A DNA stretch of 64,000 nt. Origin: Bathymodiolus brooksi (taxonomy: Eukaryota; Mollusca; Bivalvia; Mytilida; Modiolidae). The notes beneath the pieces were generated by a model, which was given only the letters and a program-made list of their open reading frames with translations, searched no databases and was not told where the DNA came from. The stretch spans positions 107,519,906-107,583,905 of the forward strand of contig OY804577.1 in NCBI GenBank assembly GCA_963680875.1, read 5' to 3'. The position numbers were made by a program, and so were the translations under genes. This document shows positions 10,401 through 20,695 of this stretch, piece after piece (positions within the stretch are counted from its first letter, which is position 1; each line of letters begins with the position of its first letter).

Positions 10401-13400
10401 AGATGACCATTTCGTACCATATGCAGTTCGATACAATAGATGACCATTTCGTACCATATGCAGTTCGATACAATAGATGACCATTTCGTACCATATGCAG
10501 TTCGATACAATAGATGACCATTTCGTACCATATGCAGTTCGATACAATAGATGACCATATCGTACCATATGCAGTTCGATACAATAGATGACCATTTCGT
10601 ACCATATGCAGTTCGATACAATAGATGACCATTTCGTACCATATGAAGTTCGATACAATAGATGACCATATCGTACATATGCAGTTCGATACAATAGATG
10701 AACTCATATCGTGCCATATGCAGTTCGATACAATTAGATGACCATTTCGTACCATATGCAGTTCGATACAATAGATGACCATTTCGTACCATATGCAGTT
10801 CGATACAATAGATGACCATTTCGTACCAATATGCAGTTCGATACAATAGATGACCATTTCGTACCATATGCAGTTCGATACAATAGATGACCATTTCGTA
10901 ACCATATGCGTTCGATAACAATAGATGCCATATCGTACCATATGCAGTTCGATACAATAGATGACCATATCGTACCATATGCAGTTCGATACAATAGATG
11001 ACCATTTCGTACCATATGCAGTTCGATACAATAGATGACCATTTCGTACCATATGCAGTTCGATACAATAGATGACCATTTCGTACCATATGCAGTTCGA
11101 TACAATAGATGACCATTTCGTACCATATGCAGTTCGATACAATAGATGACCATATCGTACCATATGCAGTTCGATACAATAGATGACCATATCGTACCAT
11201 ATGCAGTTCGATACAATAGATGACCATATCGTACCATATGCAGTTCGATACAATAGATGACCATTTCGTACCATATGCAGTTCGATACAATAGATGACCA
11301 TTTCGTACCATATGCAGTTCGATACAATAGATGACCATATCGTACCATATGCAGTTCGATACAATAGATGACCATATCGTACCATATGCAGTTCGATACA
11401 ATAGATGACCATATCGTACCATATGCAGTTCGATACAATAGATGACCATTTCGTACCATATGCAGTTCGATACAATAGATGACCATATCGTACCATATGC
11501 AGTTCGATACAATCGATGACCATATCGTACCATATGCAGTTCGATACAATAGATGACCATATCGTACCATATGCAGTTTGATACAATAGATGACCATATC
11601 GTACCATATGCAGTTCGATACAATAGATGACCATATCGTACCATATGCAGTTCGATACAATAGATGACCATTTCGTACCATATGCAGTTCGATACAATAG
11701 ATGACCATATCGTACCATATGCAGTTCGATACAATAGATGACCATATCGTACCATGTGCAGTTCGATACAATAGATGACCATATCGTACCATATGCAGTT
11801 CGATACAATAGATGACCATTTCGTACCATATGCAGTTCGATACAATAGATGACCATATCGTACCACATGCAGTTTGATACAATAGATGACCATATCGTAC
11901 CATATGCAGTTCGATACAATAGATGACCATATCGTACCATATGCAGTTCGATACAATAGATGACCATATCGTACCATATGCAGTTCGATACAATAGATGA
12001 CCATATCGTACCATATGCAGTTCGATACAATAGATGACCATATCGTACCATATGCAGTTCGATACAATAGATGACCGTTTCGTACCATATGCAGTTCGAT
12101 ACAATAGATGACCATATCGTACCATATGCAGTTCGATACAATAGATGACCATATCGTACCATATGCAGTTCGATACAATAGATGACCATATCGTACCATA
12201 TGCAGTTCGATACAATAGATGACCATATCGTACCATATGCAGTTTGATACAATAGATGACCATATCGTACCATATGCAGTTCGATACAATAGATGACCAT
12301 ATCGTACCATATGCAGTTCGATACAATAGATGACCATTTCGTACCATATGCAGTTCGATACAATAGATGACCATATCGTACCATATGCAGTTCGATACAA
12401 TAGATGACCATATCGTACCATGTGCAGTTCGATACAATAGATGACCATATCGTACCATATGCAGTTCGATACAATAGATGACCATTTCGTACCATATGCA
12501 GTTCGATACAATAGATGACCATATCGTACCACATGCAGTTCGATACAATAGATGACCATATCGTACCATATGCAGTTCGATACAATAGATGACCATATCG
12601 TACCATATGCAGTTCGATACAATAGATGACCATATCGTACCATATGCAGTTCGATACAATAGATGACCATATCGTACCATATGCAGTTCGATACAATAGA
12701 TGACCATATCGTACCATATGCAGTTCGATACAATAGATGACCGTTTCGTACCATATGCAGTTCGATACAATAGATGACCATATCGTACCATATGCAGTTC
12801 GATACAATAGATGACCATATCGTACCATATGCAGTTCGATACAATAGATGACCATATCGTACCATATGCAGTTCGATACAATAGATGACCATATCGTACC
12901 ATATGTAGTTCGATACAATAGATGACCATATCGTACCATATGCAGTTCGATACAATAGATGACCATATCGTACCATATGCAGTTCGATACAATAGATGAC
13001 CATTTCGTACCATATGCAGTTCGATACAATAGATGACCATTTCGTACCATATGCAGTTCGATACAATAGATGACCATTTCGTACCATATGCAGTTCGATA
13101 CAATAGATGACCATTTCGTACCATATGAAGTTCGATACAATAGATGACCATATCGTACCATATGCAGTTCGATACAATAGATGACCATTTCGTACCATAT
13201 GCAGTTCGATACAATAGATGACCATTTCGTACCATATGAAGTTCGATACAATAGATGACCATTTCGTACCATATGCAGTTCGATACAATAGATGACCATT
13301 TCGTACCATATGCAGTTCGATACAATAGATGACCATTTCGTACCTTATGCAGTTCGATACAATAGATGACCATTTCGTACCATATGCAGTTCGATACAAT

Positions 13401-13545
13401 AGATGACCATTTCGTACCATATGCAGTTCGATACAATAGATGACCATTTCGTACCATATGCAGTTCGATACAATAGATGACCATTTCGTACCATATGCAG
13501 TTCGATACAATAGATGACCATTTCGTACCATAACCATTTCGTACC
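7455..13545. repeat. 37-bp tandem satellite, about 160 copies, in the MULE left arm
   Basis: The unit is CCATTTCGTACCATATG joined to CAGTTCGATACAATAGATGA, 37 bp, repeated head to tail. The main variation is T or A in CAT(T/A)TCG. The right part (about 11.1-12.95 kb) is mostly the A form. A few units carry indels, mainly at 9.9-10.1 and 10.67-10.93 kb. Marker variants recur 666 bp (18 units) apart: 11574/12240, 11755/12421, 11864/12530 and 12073/12739. The minus strand has no stop in the consensus in any frame, which creates open frames of up to about 2000 codons. These are repeat artefacts: a 37-codon repeat read from a 111-bp frame cycle with no domain signature. Confidence 0.92.
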
Positions 13546-14232
13546 ATATGCAGAATCTTATGAAGATAGTACGTTTATCCTTATTTTACATCATATTCAA
13601 ATAAATGTTATACCCAAGTACATGCTGCATGTTGGTACCGTAAAAAGTATGTATTTAAGACGGGGGGGGGGGGGGAATATATACATGTATATTATGTTAT
13701 TGTGTATTATCATATATTCTGAGCCTTAACCATTTATTGTTGATGAGTTTGTGCTAATAAAGTATTTGTATTTGTATTTGTATATATACATATTATTAAT
13801 TTTATTAAATGTTCAGTGATTTCAACATTATTTATCATTTTATTTAATAAAGATAATTATTTCGTTACAACTTGTGGAACCTTTGAAGTAATAAAGCTTT
13901 GTCTGCATTTAATTTATTATTTGCTTAACAGTTAATCAAAGATGGCAATTAAAAAATAAAAGAACTAATCATTGTCCATTTGCTTTTATTGCTATTAGAT
14001 TAAAGGTAGTGTTTAGGAAATGAAATGAAAGGAAGTCCAAGCTCATATCGTTTGAAGAGAAATTCAAACAAAAGTTACCCAAGCTCTAATTTTCTAAAGA
14101 GAAAGCCATGCACTTTTTTTGTTTTTACAAATATTTCCTGCTAGTTTATCCAATCAAATTACTTGAATTTTTTGGATTAACATGAAATAACTTAAAAGTG
14201 ATTTTTTTTATGAATATAATTCATATGCAAAA
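13546..14232. other. MULE internal non-coding segment with a retroposon-like tail
   Basis: No gene is seen. There is a 14-base G run at 13662-13675 and, near 13750-13785, a TAATAAAG followed by repeated TATTTGTATTTG. That looks like a polyadenylation signal and short-repeat tail from a small retroposon. The remainder is AT-rich and presumably holds the promoter of the transposase exon at 14233. Confidence 0.35.
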
Positions 14233-14338
14233 ATGACGGGTAACGAGTGTCTACGTTGCAATTCTACGGTTAGACCAAGACAAGTAGCCATGCAGTGTGA
14301 CAACTGTCAACGATGGCAGCATCGTGTATGTGGTACTG
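14233..14338 (+). CDS. MULE transposase-like gene, first exon (zinc-finger N-terminus)
   Basis: ATG at 14233 opens 35 codons ending at a consensus splice donor (ACTG|GTAAGT) at 14339. The peptide has a compact Cys/His pattern: C6, C9, then MQCDNCQRWQHRVC with C22, C25, H30 and C33. This resembles the PHD-like finger at the N-terminus of many invertebrate MULE transposase-like genes. The exon ends in phase 1. The terminal exon at 20218 starts with two leftover bases, so the two are phase-compatible. No other exon of the gene was found between them, apart from the inserted DIRS element, so the catalytic core appears to be missing. The exon assignment is inferred from the donor and motif. Confidence 0.5.
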
Positions 14339-14780
14339 GTAAGTGTTAATTATAATTATCAGTAGTTAATGTCTCTTTTCCGTAAAGCGGATTGCAAGTG
14401 ATTATGATCTCTATTAATTGTTAAGTACATGAAAACTTGTAAATTACCAGTAACAGATATCTTAAGAAATATTATTGGCAAATGCCGTCATGTTTTGAAT
14501 TAATACAATTACTGTCTACGCAATATTAAAGAACTTAAAGGGTCATTATCTGTCAAATCGTAAATTTTTGTTACCAGTAACAAATATCAGATATGATTGA
14601 TGCCTTAATAAAACGTGTTTCTGAAACTTATAAATGTTATGAAATGTAGGAGTTTGTCGAATCGACATTAAATCAGTACAACAATGCACTTATTTCTTAT
14701 TTTCTGTGTTAATCAAAGATTCATTGTCTGGAAATTAAACAATACTAATGTTGATTGGAAAAATACGGCCACAGTATTAA
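14339..14780. other. MULE intron, left part, before the DIRS insertion
   Basis: AT-rich intron-like sequence after the donor at 14339. I see no exon. The exact DIRS junction is unclear and is placed near 14780 because GC content rises there and an inverted repeat begins at 14797. Confidence 0.35.
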
Positions 14781-14796
14781 ATTGCGTGAGCGCGAG

Positions 14797-15144
14797 ATGG
14801 CAAGATGAAGAAGACAGACCGCCGATTTCGATATTTTGGGCTAGCCCGTGCTTCGCAGGTGACAGCGAAAGCTACAATCCTCTATGGAACTTAGAGAGAT
14901 CTACAGGACACGTTCCCCATACGATCGCACATATTTACTATCCCGAACTCTCTGGTTATTTCAAAGAGTCCAATCCAAGTTCCGAATCGGTACCGATTCA
15001 GGAACCGACCCCTCTGGTATGCAAAGAAGGCCCCCGTTTACGAACATGAAAATACAAATCCCTGTGGTACCACAGGAGAAAATAATCAAAATATGAGCTC
15101 ACGTAAAATGGGGGGACCGACGTGTCCCGTCTTCATCTTGCCAT
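14797..15144. repeat. Inverted arms enclosing two GGTACC-centred palindromes (DIRS 3-prime region)
   Basis: ATGGCAAGATGAAGA at 14797-14811 is repeated in inverse at 15130-15144. Between them GAATCGGTACCGATTC (14984-14999) is a perfect 16-bp palindrome, extended by GTTCC/GGAAC with one bulged base, and CCTGTGGTACCACAGG (15061-15076) is a second perfect 16-bp palindrome. Their centres are 77 bp apart. This may be part of the internal complementary or terminal region used to circularise DIRS DNA. Confidence 0.55.
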
Positions 15145-15251
15145 ATCCCGCCAAATGAGTGGGGTAAGCCCTACTCACCGCCACGCATCCACCCTGTTTT
15201 AGTTTAACGTTAGTGAAGAGTCAACATCCTCCTCCTTGTGTTCGATTCGAT

Positions 15252-15953
15252 TTAAGCTTGAATTGGAGGGAAAACAAGAGAACCTCCAGAGGAAATAAAA
15301 TGTTCGAGGGCGCCCTGAATATTGTTTAGATAGATTTCTGTTCCTGAATTGGACATATGTGTGCCGTCGTTACGATAAAGATTTACTTCTCTGGCACGAA
15401 GGTTACAGTGCCTTATGGCGCACCCTCCTATACTTATTACTTGGTTTCTTACCAAGAGGTTCACTCGTTTACGAGTTTTTTCAATAGATTTGCCATTGTT
15501 GGCATTGTGCCAGTATCGTCTTTGCAATATATCGGACCATACAATAAGCGTATTTGGCATTAAGGCGTGTATACGAAGAATGTCGCATATTATGTTTTCT
15601 GCTAGTTGTCAGCCTTTAACGGTGCCAAGATCGTTTGACCCAAGCTGTATAACAACAAATTTCGGAGAAGGATGTCTTCTCAAAAGAAACTCAATCTTTG
15701 GAATTAATTCCTTCCAAACCATACCCCTTTTCCCGAACCAAAACCCTTGAAAACCTACATTATGGAGACCAAGATGACGTCCCCCTTGTCTTGAAACCAC
15801 TTCTTTACCAGCCCAATATACTATACTCGATCCCAATATCCAAATAGAGCGGGAACCTATAATATAAATGAAATCGTGCGAGAAATTTAATAAATAATTC
15901 AGATATCTAATCGTATGTATTTCGTATAAGCATCGGACGGCCAACGCCCCCAT
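15252..15953 (-). pseudogene. SGNH-hydrolase-like domain of the DIRS element
   Basis: A minus-strand frame of about 230 codons shows an SGNH/GDSL esterase pattern: block I ILGSSIVYWAG, block III VIQLGSNDLGT and a C-terminal DGTHMSNSGTEIYL carrying the expected Asp and His. One in-frame TGA at 15609-15607, just after LGSNDLGTVKG, splits an otherwise continuous frame that resumes before MPNTLIVWSD. The N-terminal 55 bases overlap the end of the recombinase ORF in another frame. SGNH hydrolases are known passengers of some tyrosine-recombinase retroelements; their role there is unknown. Either a pseudogene or a read-through ORF. Confidence 0.65.
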
Positions 15954-16888
15954 TTTTTTATTACGTCGTCATGAATACCAAAACGTTTAGCCTCTGTTGC
16001 GGCCCCTATTCTGAAAGAATGTGGTCGAAAATGTCCTTTGACTTCACAAAATGACAAGGCCCTTTGTAAGACGATTGAAAATTGATATCGCGTTAGATCT
16101 GATCCGTCAAAGTGCAAATAAAGATTAGAGTCGCGTGCATGTTGTCGGACTTCCAAATAACCCTTAAGAAGGTGTACCGGACATATGGAGTTACCGGTTT
16201 GACTACAAATAATCAATGTGGTACTATGTGAGTGTTGATCTGTTTTGGAACTACGTATCATTAAATGTAAGTCAACGGAGTCTTGTTTGCGGACAAGTTT
16301 TATGTCGGATATGTGAATGACGTGCTTCCCGGCTCGACCTTTACTTTGACTAGTTATTTCACCAACGCGGAGAAGTCCGAAAAAACACAAACTGAACGCG
16401 CTTGCGAACATAGTGGATTCATATACTGACGTACAAACAAATGGGAGCGATTGAATTAATCGTTTTAATGAATTCATTGAGACTGGTAGACGCAAGTCAG
16501 CTTTCGGGGAGTGTTTCCGTTTTGAACCCTCGAGTATTTTGGTAACCAAAAACGATTTCGTATTGTCCGTGTGACCATTTAAGTTATGCATTGTACGTAT
16601 ACCGGAAATGTAAGTAGTAATAGTACTGGCTGACAAGCCTGTGTGAGACATGTATGCAATGTAGAATAACAAATCATATAGAGGGGCGGGCCAAGTATCT
16701 TGTAAATTATACAATTTGCGAAATGATTGAAAAGATTCGACTGCCGTTTTGTATGTTTTCCACGTAGAATCTGCCATTGAAGCGTTCACCAATGAATCAA
16801 TTTCAGTTGTTAAAGTTTCCAGAGATGGTCTGGTATTTCGGTGCCTCGTTGGTCTGCCTCTGGACAAAGGTTCCGGAAACGCTGCCAA
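15899..16888 (-). CDS. Tyrosine recombinase of the DIRS element
   Basis: An intact 329-codon ORF. After an Arg-rich N-terminus comes a SAM-like core-binding part (STWKTYKTAVESFQSF) and then the catalytic domain. R174 sits in LLRVGEI, K215 in SSKTD, H290 and R293 in HSFRIGAA, W316 in GRWPSDAYTKYIR, with Y324 (or Y321) as nucleophile. The order R-K-HxxR-W-Y is complete. The enzyme would integrate the circular cDNA by site-specific recombination. The start at 16888 overlaps the RNase H ORF by 79 bases, as expected for a compact retroelement. It has no internal stop, unlike its neighbours. Confidence 0.85.
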   Translation of the reverse strand: MAAFPEPLSRGRPTRHRNTRPSLETLTTEIDSLVNASMADSTWKTYKTAVESFQSFRKLYNLQDTWPAPLYDLLFYIAYMSHTGLSASTITTYISGIRTMHNLNGHTDNTKSFLVTKILEGSKRKHSPKADLRLPVSMNSLKRLIQSLPFVCTSVYESTMFASAFSLCFFGLLRVGEITSQSKGRAGKHVIHISDIKLVRKQDSVDLHLMIRSSKTDQHSHSTTLIICSQTGNSICPVHLLKGYLEVRQHARDSNLYLHFDGSDLTRYQFSIVLQRALSFCEVKGHFRPHSFRIGAATEAKRFGIHDDVIKKWGRWPSDAYTKYIRLDI

Positions 16889-17229
16889 TCACAACGAGAT
16901 AAAGAATCAGCAATTTTATTTGAAATTCCAGAAATATGTAAAGCTTTGATCATAATATTATATTGTAAGGTTGACAAAACAAGATGCCTTACAAGGGACA
17001 TAACTCTAACAGATTTTGAAGACTTTTTATTAATAATGTGAACCACAGATTGGTTGTCTATGTTAAAAATAATTTTCTTGTTTTTTAACTGTTCCCCCCA
17101 GATACACAGTGCAACAACAACCGGAAATAACTCGAGAAATGTAATGTCCCATTTCTTCGCATAATTTTGGCCAGCATTTTTGCGCCCATTTTCCTTGAAA
17201 ATAAATACCAAACCCTCTGTTTTGACCAC
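16810..17229 (-). pseudogene. RNase H domain, C-terminal part (frame-broken from RT)
   Basis: This 139-codon segment continues the RNase H domain that begins in the RT ORF. It contains ITFLELFPVVVALCIWG (catalytic Glu region), FNIDNQSVVHIIN (catalytic Asp) and HISGISNKIADSLSR (final Asp). It is in a different frame from RT. The change lies between about 17140 and 17180, where RT reading turns into WPKLCEEMGHYIS. Either a programmed shift or, more likely, a mutation has separated the halves. Confidence 0.7.
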
Positions 17230-18529
17230 CAGCGCTGTCGGTGAACAATTCTAGGGTTTCATTTGAAGCCCATGCATTATCAGTGATAACGGTTACCCCA
17301 TTATATTCTGACAAAAAGGTTAACCAGACTTTAATATCTTCTCGCATTGATTTTGACACGCGAATTCTGTGATGAGGTTTTCTTATATTACATGTCGCAT
17401 CAATAAGCCTCCTGCAAAACGCCCTACCCGGTGACACGACTTGACACGCGAAATTAAGTAACCATATTAAGGATTGTAATTGTCGTAATGTGACCTTTTT
17501 GGACTGGACGAATAATTCGAGAGTATGCCTCAATTCAACGAGTTTTTCGTTTGGCAGCCGCAGTTCCATCGCTAACGTGTCGAACTCAATGCCTAGGAAT
17601 GTTAAGATTTCTGTCGGCTCTACAGTTTTATCTTCGGCTACAGGAACCCCCCATAATTTACATATATCCCGAAAAGTTTGTAATGTGAATTGACATTTCG
17701 GGCTATCAGCTTCTGCGCCAAAGAGAAAATCATCCAAATAGTGCAAAATATCTTTATTACCAGTCTTTTGCTCCGTAAACCAGTGTAATGCTGTTGAAAA
17801 TTTTTCGAAGAGTGAGCAACTTATCGAAGCACCAAATGGGAGGCATTTATCAAAGTAGAATTTGTTATTGAAAGAAAAACCTAGTTGGTCGAAGTCAGAT
17901 GGGGAGACTCTGAGTAATCGAAATGCACTCTTAATGTCAGTTTTTGCCAACTTCCCCCCTTTACCTATTCTGTTGATCATGTCTATGGCATCGTCAATGC
18001 CTGAATATCTTACGGTGCAAAACTCTGGATCAATGAAATCATTGACCGAATACTGGGTTGGGTATGAAAGATTATGGATCAGTCGAAAATCGCCGTTCTT
18101 CTTTCTTACGAGAAAAATTGGAGATACCCTAAAGGTAGGCATCGGAGGGTAATCGAATGGGCCAGCCACTCTGCCTAGATCAATTTCTTTAAATATCTTT
18201 TCCCGTACTAAATCTGGGTTTTCCGAAACACTTCTCGAATATTTTGACTGAACTGGTAACCTAGGTCCATTGTATTGTAATTTAAATCCATGGTTTAGCC
18301 CCTGAATTAATTCTGTTTTTACATTCCCGAACGGGTAAAAAGACAAAGATTTCTCAACCTCGTGCACACAAATAGGGGAGCTACCAAGTGAATAAAGGTA
18401 CGAGTTATTTGTTATTACAGAACTTGAAGGGATGGCCCCCTGCGCAATTTGAACATTTGTGTGCATATCTACACTTTTGTCCGTATGAACATTTACCTTT
18501 GTTGAAGTTCCAGCAGGATCGAAATCCAC
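17063..18529 (-). CDS. DIRS reverse transcriptase with start of RNase H
   Basis: A 488-codon ORF. Fingers motif SPIFLVRKKNGDFRLIHNLS is at residues 136-155, motif A KTDIKSAFRLLRV at 196-208, motif B LPFGASISCSLFEKF at 230-244 and catalytic motif C YLDD at 264-267. A thumb/connection region follows (ILTFLGIEFDT). RNase H begins with LFTDSAGG near residues 428-434, and the last roughly 35 residues are out of frame. It copies the element RNA into cDNA. The first about 60 residues overlap the end of gag in another frame by 37 bases. The catalytic Asp residues are intact. Confidence 0.85.
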   Translation of the reverse strand: MDFDPAGTSTKVNVHTDKSVDMHTNVQIAQGAIPSSSVITNNSYLYSLGSSPICVHEVEKSLSFYPFGNVKTELIQGLNHGFKLQYNGPRLPVQSKYSRSVSENPDLVREKIFKEIDLGRVAGPFDYPPMPTFRVSPIFLVRKKNGDFRLIHNLSYPTQYSVNDFIDPEFCTVRYSGIDDAIDMINRIGKGGKLAKTDIKSAFRLLRVSPSDFDQLGFSFNNKFYFDKCLPFGASISCSLFEKFSTALHWFTEQKTGNKDILHYLDDFLFGAEADSPKCQFTLQTFRDICKLWGVPVAEDKTVEPTEILTFLGIEFDTLAMELRLPNEKLVELRHTLELFVQSKKVTLRQLQSLIWLLNFACQVVSPGRAFCRRLIDATCNIRKPHHRIRVSKSMREDIKVWLTFLSEYNGVTVITDNAWASNETLELFTDSAGGQNRGFGIYFQGKWAQKCWPKLCEEMGHYISRVISGCCCTVYLGGTVKKQENYF

Positions 18530-19845
18530 GCTGGGTTTTGGCTTTGAGGGGTTTTCCCCCTTTTGAAGTCTGCAAGAAAGGGCTCGTTTTTGCTCTCTAA
18601 CATCTGGCTCACATTTGTATTGTCAAAGTGTGCGTATTTAGCAGGGGTGGAGACGTGTAAAAGCCATAGCTCCATATCGATGTCACCCCACGGAGTGTGA
18701 GGATATCTAGCTTTGCGAAGACGATATTGTTCGTCATATGCGGCCCAACCCGTACCTGATCCCCGTGAGGCCGCAAGACGTACATTAAACATGTATTTCA
18801 GATATTCCTGGCCTTTGTTAGGCCATTTTTCGAGCATAACACCCATGAATATCATAAAGGCCGATGTCCATACATGTATGTTGGAAATTGCTGCGATTTT
18901 TGGCTGTGTGACCGTCAACTGACCACACTTTATGGAAAGGTCGCCGCTAAGTTGAGAGTCAGTTGCGAGCTCTCGGACCGATTTTAGGAGGACATACAAA
19001 TCAATATATTCCCCTGCCCAAATTTTTTCCTTAATTTTTAATGGAATGTGAGCGCTAATCGGGTCAGTGAAACTAGGTGTAAATGTTGGCATTTGGCTCT
19101 CATGTACAATACCCATTCCCATCAAACCCCGAGAATCCCCAGAAAACTCTAAATTTGTACCTTGTTGTAACGTACCATTGGACTGGCTGCGTGGATCTGC
19201 AGTATACTATGCTCTGGTACTGATAGGCGCCATGGAGACATCATTTTGCATGCTCGGTTGTGAAACGGCTGCCCTTTGGTAAATCAATTCATGGTCTGTA
19301 TTTTGTGCTGGGTTCACTGGACGAGTCTCGGTGCCACTAACTTGTGTGTGGCGAAGGGTTTCGCTTGAACTTTCCGCACTGATGTGGCCATGTGTCCGTG
19401 CATCATGCATGGTCTGAGTGTGTGAATGGTTTCTTCCGGGCCATCCTGGTGTAGACGGTGTCGGTGCGTTCATGCTCGTGTCATTCTGACGATTGTTACC
19501 ATCATTGTGTGTTTGTATGTCGGTAAAAGTTCTGGTGTTACTACGTGATACCACTGGAGGCACGTTGTAGCTATCCGTTTCTTGTCTCTGCTGTCAGTTT
19601 GAAGTTTTTTGTCGTTTTGGTCCCGATATTTGTGTCATCTGTGATTTTGCAGATTGTTTCCTCTGCCTTTTTGGAGGTTTCATTTCGTTGATGGTGGTGG
19701 ATTCAAATCGATTTAAATTTGTTTTGTAAAAATTTTTGTTGACAATGTGCCTGTTGTCGAAAATTGGATGCTGGGAATGTGTGACGTCGCAGATTGTATA
19801 AATGACGTTCGCGATCCGGAGACAATCCGGTTTTCGGATTTCCAA
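18493..19845 (-). pseudogene. DIRS gag-like ORF with two in-frame stops
   Basis: One minus-strand frame spans this interval and is cut by a TGA at 19596-19594 and a TAG at 19209-19207. The N-terminal part holds a basic, nuclear-signal-like segment (KPPKRQRKQSAKS). The middle is low-complexity, rich in Ser, Thr, His and Asn. The C-terminal 210 codons are the conserved part: IPLKIKEKIWAGEYIDLYVLL, then WTSAFMIFMGVMLEKWP and WAAYDEQYRLRKARYP. This conserved block is typical of gag proteins of invertebrate DIRS elements, which probably coat the element RNA. Translation from the third segment could start at the ATG at 19125. Confidence 0.65.
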
Positions 19846-19870
19846 AATTCTAAAACTTGAGTTAAGACTA

Positions 19871-20217
19871 AGTTCACTTTTATTAAATCCGTTTATCCTT
19901 TAACGATAAACTTAATTAATTACGGACAAAGAACCATGCAAGTTTGCATTTAATAAGCGACAAAATACAAATTATTCGTTTTTACCTGTCACTAGTAAGG
20001 TCAGTTGCATACGGAAAAAGCGAGGTCAAATTATTTGCTTGCAAGGAAATAACTAATCGATGGTAATTTTCGTTCTCAAAAGGCGAAAAGTAGTTCGATA
20101 AGCTGTTTAATGTGAAATATTTACCTTTAACAATCTTGGTAAATATTTGTTACTAGCTGAAAAAATTCGCAACACTTAGTTTCATTTCATTTCGTATTGT
20201 TGTATTGTATTGAATAG
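19871..20217. other. DIRS 5-prime end and MULE intron remainder
   Basis: AT-rich sequence without a recognisable exon. It must contain the upstream end of the DIRS element and the tail of the MULE intron. A usable acceptor (TTGAATAG) ends it at 20217. I cannot separate the two parts. Confidence 0.35.
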
Positions 20218-20600
20218 ATCCAGAGCAGTCGCCAATGTTAATGGACCTCACCAAGTACATTGAAAAGACCTGGATCACCAGCTCCGTTTGGCCAGTTCAC
20301 TCGTGGTCTGTTTTTATGCGCCCTACCCGTACAAACAACGACGTCGAGGGGTGGCATCACCGTCTCAACAAAGATAAGAAAGCAGATAGCGGAAACAAGG
20401 GGTTGTATACCATCGCACCATTGTTAATAGAAGAAGCCAATCTCCTGCCTATCCAAATTCAGCTAGTTTCTGAAGGTAAACTTAAGAAACTACAGCGTAG
20501 ACATGTCAGAACAACTCAACGACTTCTGTTTAACCAGTGGGAGCAGTACGTAGAGGGTAGTATTTCGTCGGCCGTCTCCTACGTCTATGTGGCCGATTAG
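20218..20600 (+). CDS. MULE transposase-like gene, terminal exon
   Basis: An open frame begins right after an AG acceptor at 20216-20217, with two leading bases that complete the phase-1 donor at 14338. It runs to a TAG at 20598-20600. The peptide contains WPVHSWSVFMRPTRTNNDVEGWHHRLN followed by an alpha-helical, basic C-terminus (LVSEGKLKKLQRRHVRTTQRLLFNQW). I recognise the RTNNDVEGWH motif as the conserved C-terminal part of MULE-like transposases in molluscs and other invertebrates. The DDE core that should precede it is absent from the window, so the protein would lack catalysis. The AATAAA at 20696 fits the 3-prime end of this gene. Confidence 0.6.
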
Positions 20601-20695
20601 TGTATATACCAGATCAGTAAGCTGTTGCATTGTATCGTACTTGTATTTGTTGATCTTCTTGTTATTAAATGTAAAATGTATCCATAATTATATGT

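Larger units (their letters stand above)
14780..19870 (-). mobile_element. DIRS-type tyrosine-recombinase retrotransposon inserted in the MULE gene
   Basis: Reading on the minus strand the order is gag-like ORF, reverse transcriptase with RNase H, tyrosine recombinase, SGNH hydrolase. This combination is diagnostic of DIRS/Ngaro-group elements, which integrate by a tyrosine recombinase and leave no target-site duplication. The element lies opposite to the transposase exons on either side of it. Both ends are approximate because I could not identify its terminal repeats with certainty. The 3-prime side (14797-15144) carries inverted arms and two palindromes. The gag and SGNH frames contain in-frame stops and RT/RNase H has a frame break, so this is an inactive but fairly young copy. 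Confidence 0.85.

Noticed and set aside
7478..13537. Open frame of about 2019 codons, with 1928- and 937-codon companions, on the minus strand
   Set aside because: All are readings of the same stop-free 37-bp satellite in different frames, with no domain, start context or codon bias. Treated as artefacts.
7321..13545. CRISPR array
   Set aside because: The 37-bp repeats are directly adjacent without unique spacers, and the context is eukaryotic transposon DNA.
14684..15049. 121-codon plus-strand ORF in the DIRS 3-prime region
   Set aside because: It overlaps inverted repeats and palindromes of the element, has no recognisable motif and lies opposite to the DIRS genes.
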